From: DATAVB01 sp040414495
GTDB lineage: Bacteria > Actinomycetota > Actinomycetes > Mycobacteriales > QHCD01
Direction of reading: 5' to 3'
Assembly (NCBI GenBank): GCA_040414495.1
Contig: JBEDUI010000082.1
Location: 1-6,055, forward strand
Length of the DNA: 6,055 nt
This document shows positions 4,882 through 6,055 of the stretch, piece after piece. The number at the start of each line of letters is the position of its first letter. Positions within the stretch are counted from its first letter, which is position 1. A program made the position numbers and the translations under genes. The notes below the pieces were generated by a model. That model was given only the letters and a program-made list of their open reading frames with translations, had not been told where the DNA came from and made no database searches.

Positions 4882-6055
4882 TTACGTGGTCGCGGGTTCG
4901 CGGCGGGTCGTACGCCCGCGCCCAACGCCGAGGTAGGTGAATCCGGCCGATTCCAACTTTGCCGGATCGAACATATTGCGGCCGTCGAAGACCACCGCAT
5001 TACGCATCATCGCCCGCGCCTGGCTCCAGGACAATTGGCGCAGCTGCGGCCATTCGGTGACCACGATCGCCGCGTCAGCGCCGGTGAGCGCCTCCAACGG
5101 ATCCGAATGCCGGCTGGTTTGCGTCCACGGCGCGACCTCGTCCAGGCGGGCCAACGGATCCCAGCAGCGGACCTGCGCGCCCTCGGCCAATAGCCGCGAT
5201 GCCAGCACCGTGCTGGGTGCCTCCCGCATGTCGTCGGTCCCGGGCTTGAAAGTCAGCCCGAGCAGCGCGATCCGGGTATTTTCCAGGCTGCCCAACGCGT
5301 CCTTGAGGCGCTGAATCGCCCGCCGCTTCTGCAGTTCGTTGACCTCGATGACCGCGTTGAGCAATTGGAAATGATAACCGGAATTGCTGGCCAGCTGCTT
5401 CAGCGCCAGCGAATCCTTGGGAAAACAGGATCCGCCGTACCCGAGCCCCGCATTCAGAAAATGGGGACCGAGCCGGTGATCGAGCCCTACGGCACGGGCA
5501 ACGTGGGTGATATCGGCGCCAGTCGCCTGACAGACGTTGGCGATTTCATTGATGAACGAAATCTTGGTCATCAGCAACGCGTTCGAGGCCAGTTTGACCA
5601 TTTCGGCTGACGCAACATCCATGCGCACCACAGGGCCATTCACGCCGATGTGCATTTCCTCGACCAGCGTGGCCGTAGCCTCATCCCAGGTGCCGATGAC
5701 GACGCGGTCGGGCGCGAGAAAATCAGCTACTGCCTTGCCTTCGGCCGTGAATTCGGGATTGGCGGCGTAGCCGACGTGTCCTAAGCCGACATTGTCGAGA
5801 AATGCGCGGATACGGGCTCCGGTGCCGACCGGTACCGTGCTTTTGACTACTACGGCGGCAAGTCCGGTCGCGTCCTTGACCGCTTCGATAACGTCCCAGA
5901 CCCGCGACAGGTCCGCGTCACCGGACGCGGTCGGGGGAGTGTCCACACAGACGTACACGACCTCGGCATTGTCGGCGGCTTCGTGGGCGTCGAGGGTAAA
6001 GCTGAGGCGCTCGGCATTTCTGGCGATCAATTCGGCCAGACCGGGCTCGAAGATC
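4882..6055 (-). CDS. udgA: UDP-glucose 6-dehydrogenase (N-terminus outside window)
   Basis: The enzyme oxidises UDP-glucose to UDP-glucuronate with two NAD+ in the cytoplasm, supplying precursors for cell-surface polysaccharides. About 390 residues are visible of a usual 430-450; the missing part is the first Rossmann strand and the GxGYVG NAD-binding loop. Motifs present, in visible-residue numbering, are EPGLAELIARN at the edge, CVDTPP (36-41), KSTVPVGTG (71-79), NPEFTAEGKAVADFL (99-113), the linker helix EMVKLASNALLMTKISFINE (151-170), the catalytic cysteine in GGSCFPKD (Cys210, codon 5427-5425) and GLTFKPGTDDMREAPS (266-281). The C-terminal UDP-binding domain ends in an Arg-rich tail. The frame continues to the window edge, so the TTG at 6030 is not the start. 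It is transcribed toward the repressor operon but separated from it by 519 nt of repeats. The symbol follows mycobacterial usage (ugd elsewhere). Confidence 0.93.
   Translation of the reverse strand, partial: IFEPGLAELIARNAERLSFTLDAHEAADNAEVVYVCVDTPPTASGDADLSRVWDVIEAVKDATGLAAVVVKSTVPVGTGARIRAFLDNVGLGHVGYAANPEFTAEGKAVADFLAPDRVVIGTWDEATATLVEEMHIGVNGPVVRMDVASAEMVKLASNALLMTKISFINEIANVCQATGADITHVARAVGLDHRLGPHFLNAGLGYGGSCFPKDSLALKQLASNSGYHFQLLNAVIEVNELQKRRAIQRLKDALGSLENTRIALLGLTFKPGTDDMREAPSTVLASRLLAEGAQVRCWDPLARLDEVAPWTQTSRHSDPLEALTGADAAIVVTEWPQLRQLSWSQARAMMRNAVVFDGRNMFDPAKLESAGFTYLGVGRGRTTRREPATT

Noticed and set aside
4079..4936. A 285-codon + strand open frame across the repressor gene, tandem repeat and repeat copy 2
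   Set aside because: It runs antisense to a clear GntR gene and through repeats. Its composition (Arg, Pro, Gly) is what a GC-rich shadow frame gives, and no known domain is visible.

Overview
The window is a GC-rich (low-to-mid 60s % by eye) stretch from an actinomycete. A Mycobacteriales host (Mycobacterium sensu lato or a close relative) is the best guess. The pointers are a PhnD-PhnC-fused PhnE cassette like the mycobacterial Phn transporter, a UDP-glucose dehydrogenase of the actinobacterial UdgA type, a near-leaderless gene start behind a TANNNT -10, and a GC-rich terminator hairpin without a U-tract. This placement is inference, because there is no rRNA or tRNA in the window.

Left part, + strand (1-3130): the 3' end of a periplasmic-type binding protein (PhnD), a complete ABC ATPase (PhnC) and a 574-residue permease in which two PhnE-type domains are fused head to tail. 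They form one operon that ends in a perfect 12-bp hairpin. A 17-codon mini-ORF bridges phnC and phnE, with its stop overlapping the phnE start. Together the proteins would import an oxyanion such as a phosphonate, phosphite or phosphate. No C-P lyase genes are visible here.

Middle part (3131-4362): a 119-nt stem-loop repeat (copy 1), then a + strand remnant of an antibiotic-biosynthesis-monooxygenase-like gene. The remnant lacks its N-terminus and carries a one-base frameshift. Converging on it from the - strand is a two-gene operon: a short GntR/YtrA-type repressor and, with a 4-bp GTGA overlap, a two-helix membrane protein with a small beta-rich soluble domain. The repressor gene starts right beside a perfect palindrome that probably is its own operator.

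Right part (4363-6055): an intergenic region of about 520 nt. It holds a degenerate tandem repeat (12- and 15-nt modules, partly a 27-nt higher-order unit) and a second copy of the stem-loop repeat in the same orientation as the first. After it comes the - strand gene for UDP-glucose 6-dehydrogenase, whose N-terminus runs off the window.

The most unusual content is the pair of stem-loop repeats, the possible link between copy 1 and the loss of the monooxygenase N-terminus, and the minisatellite in front of the YtrA-type regulator. I see no CRISPR array, transposase, phage gene or RNA gene of a known family.
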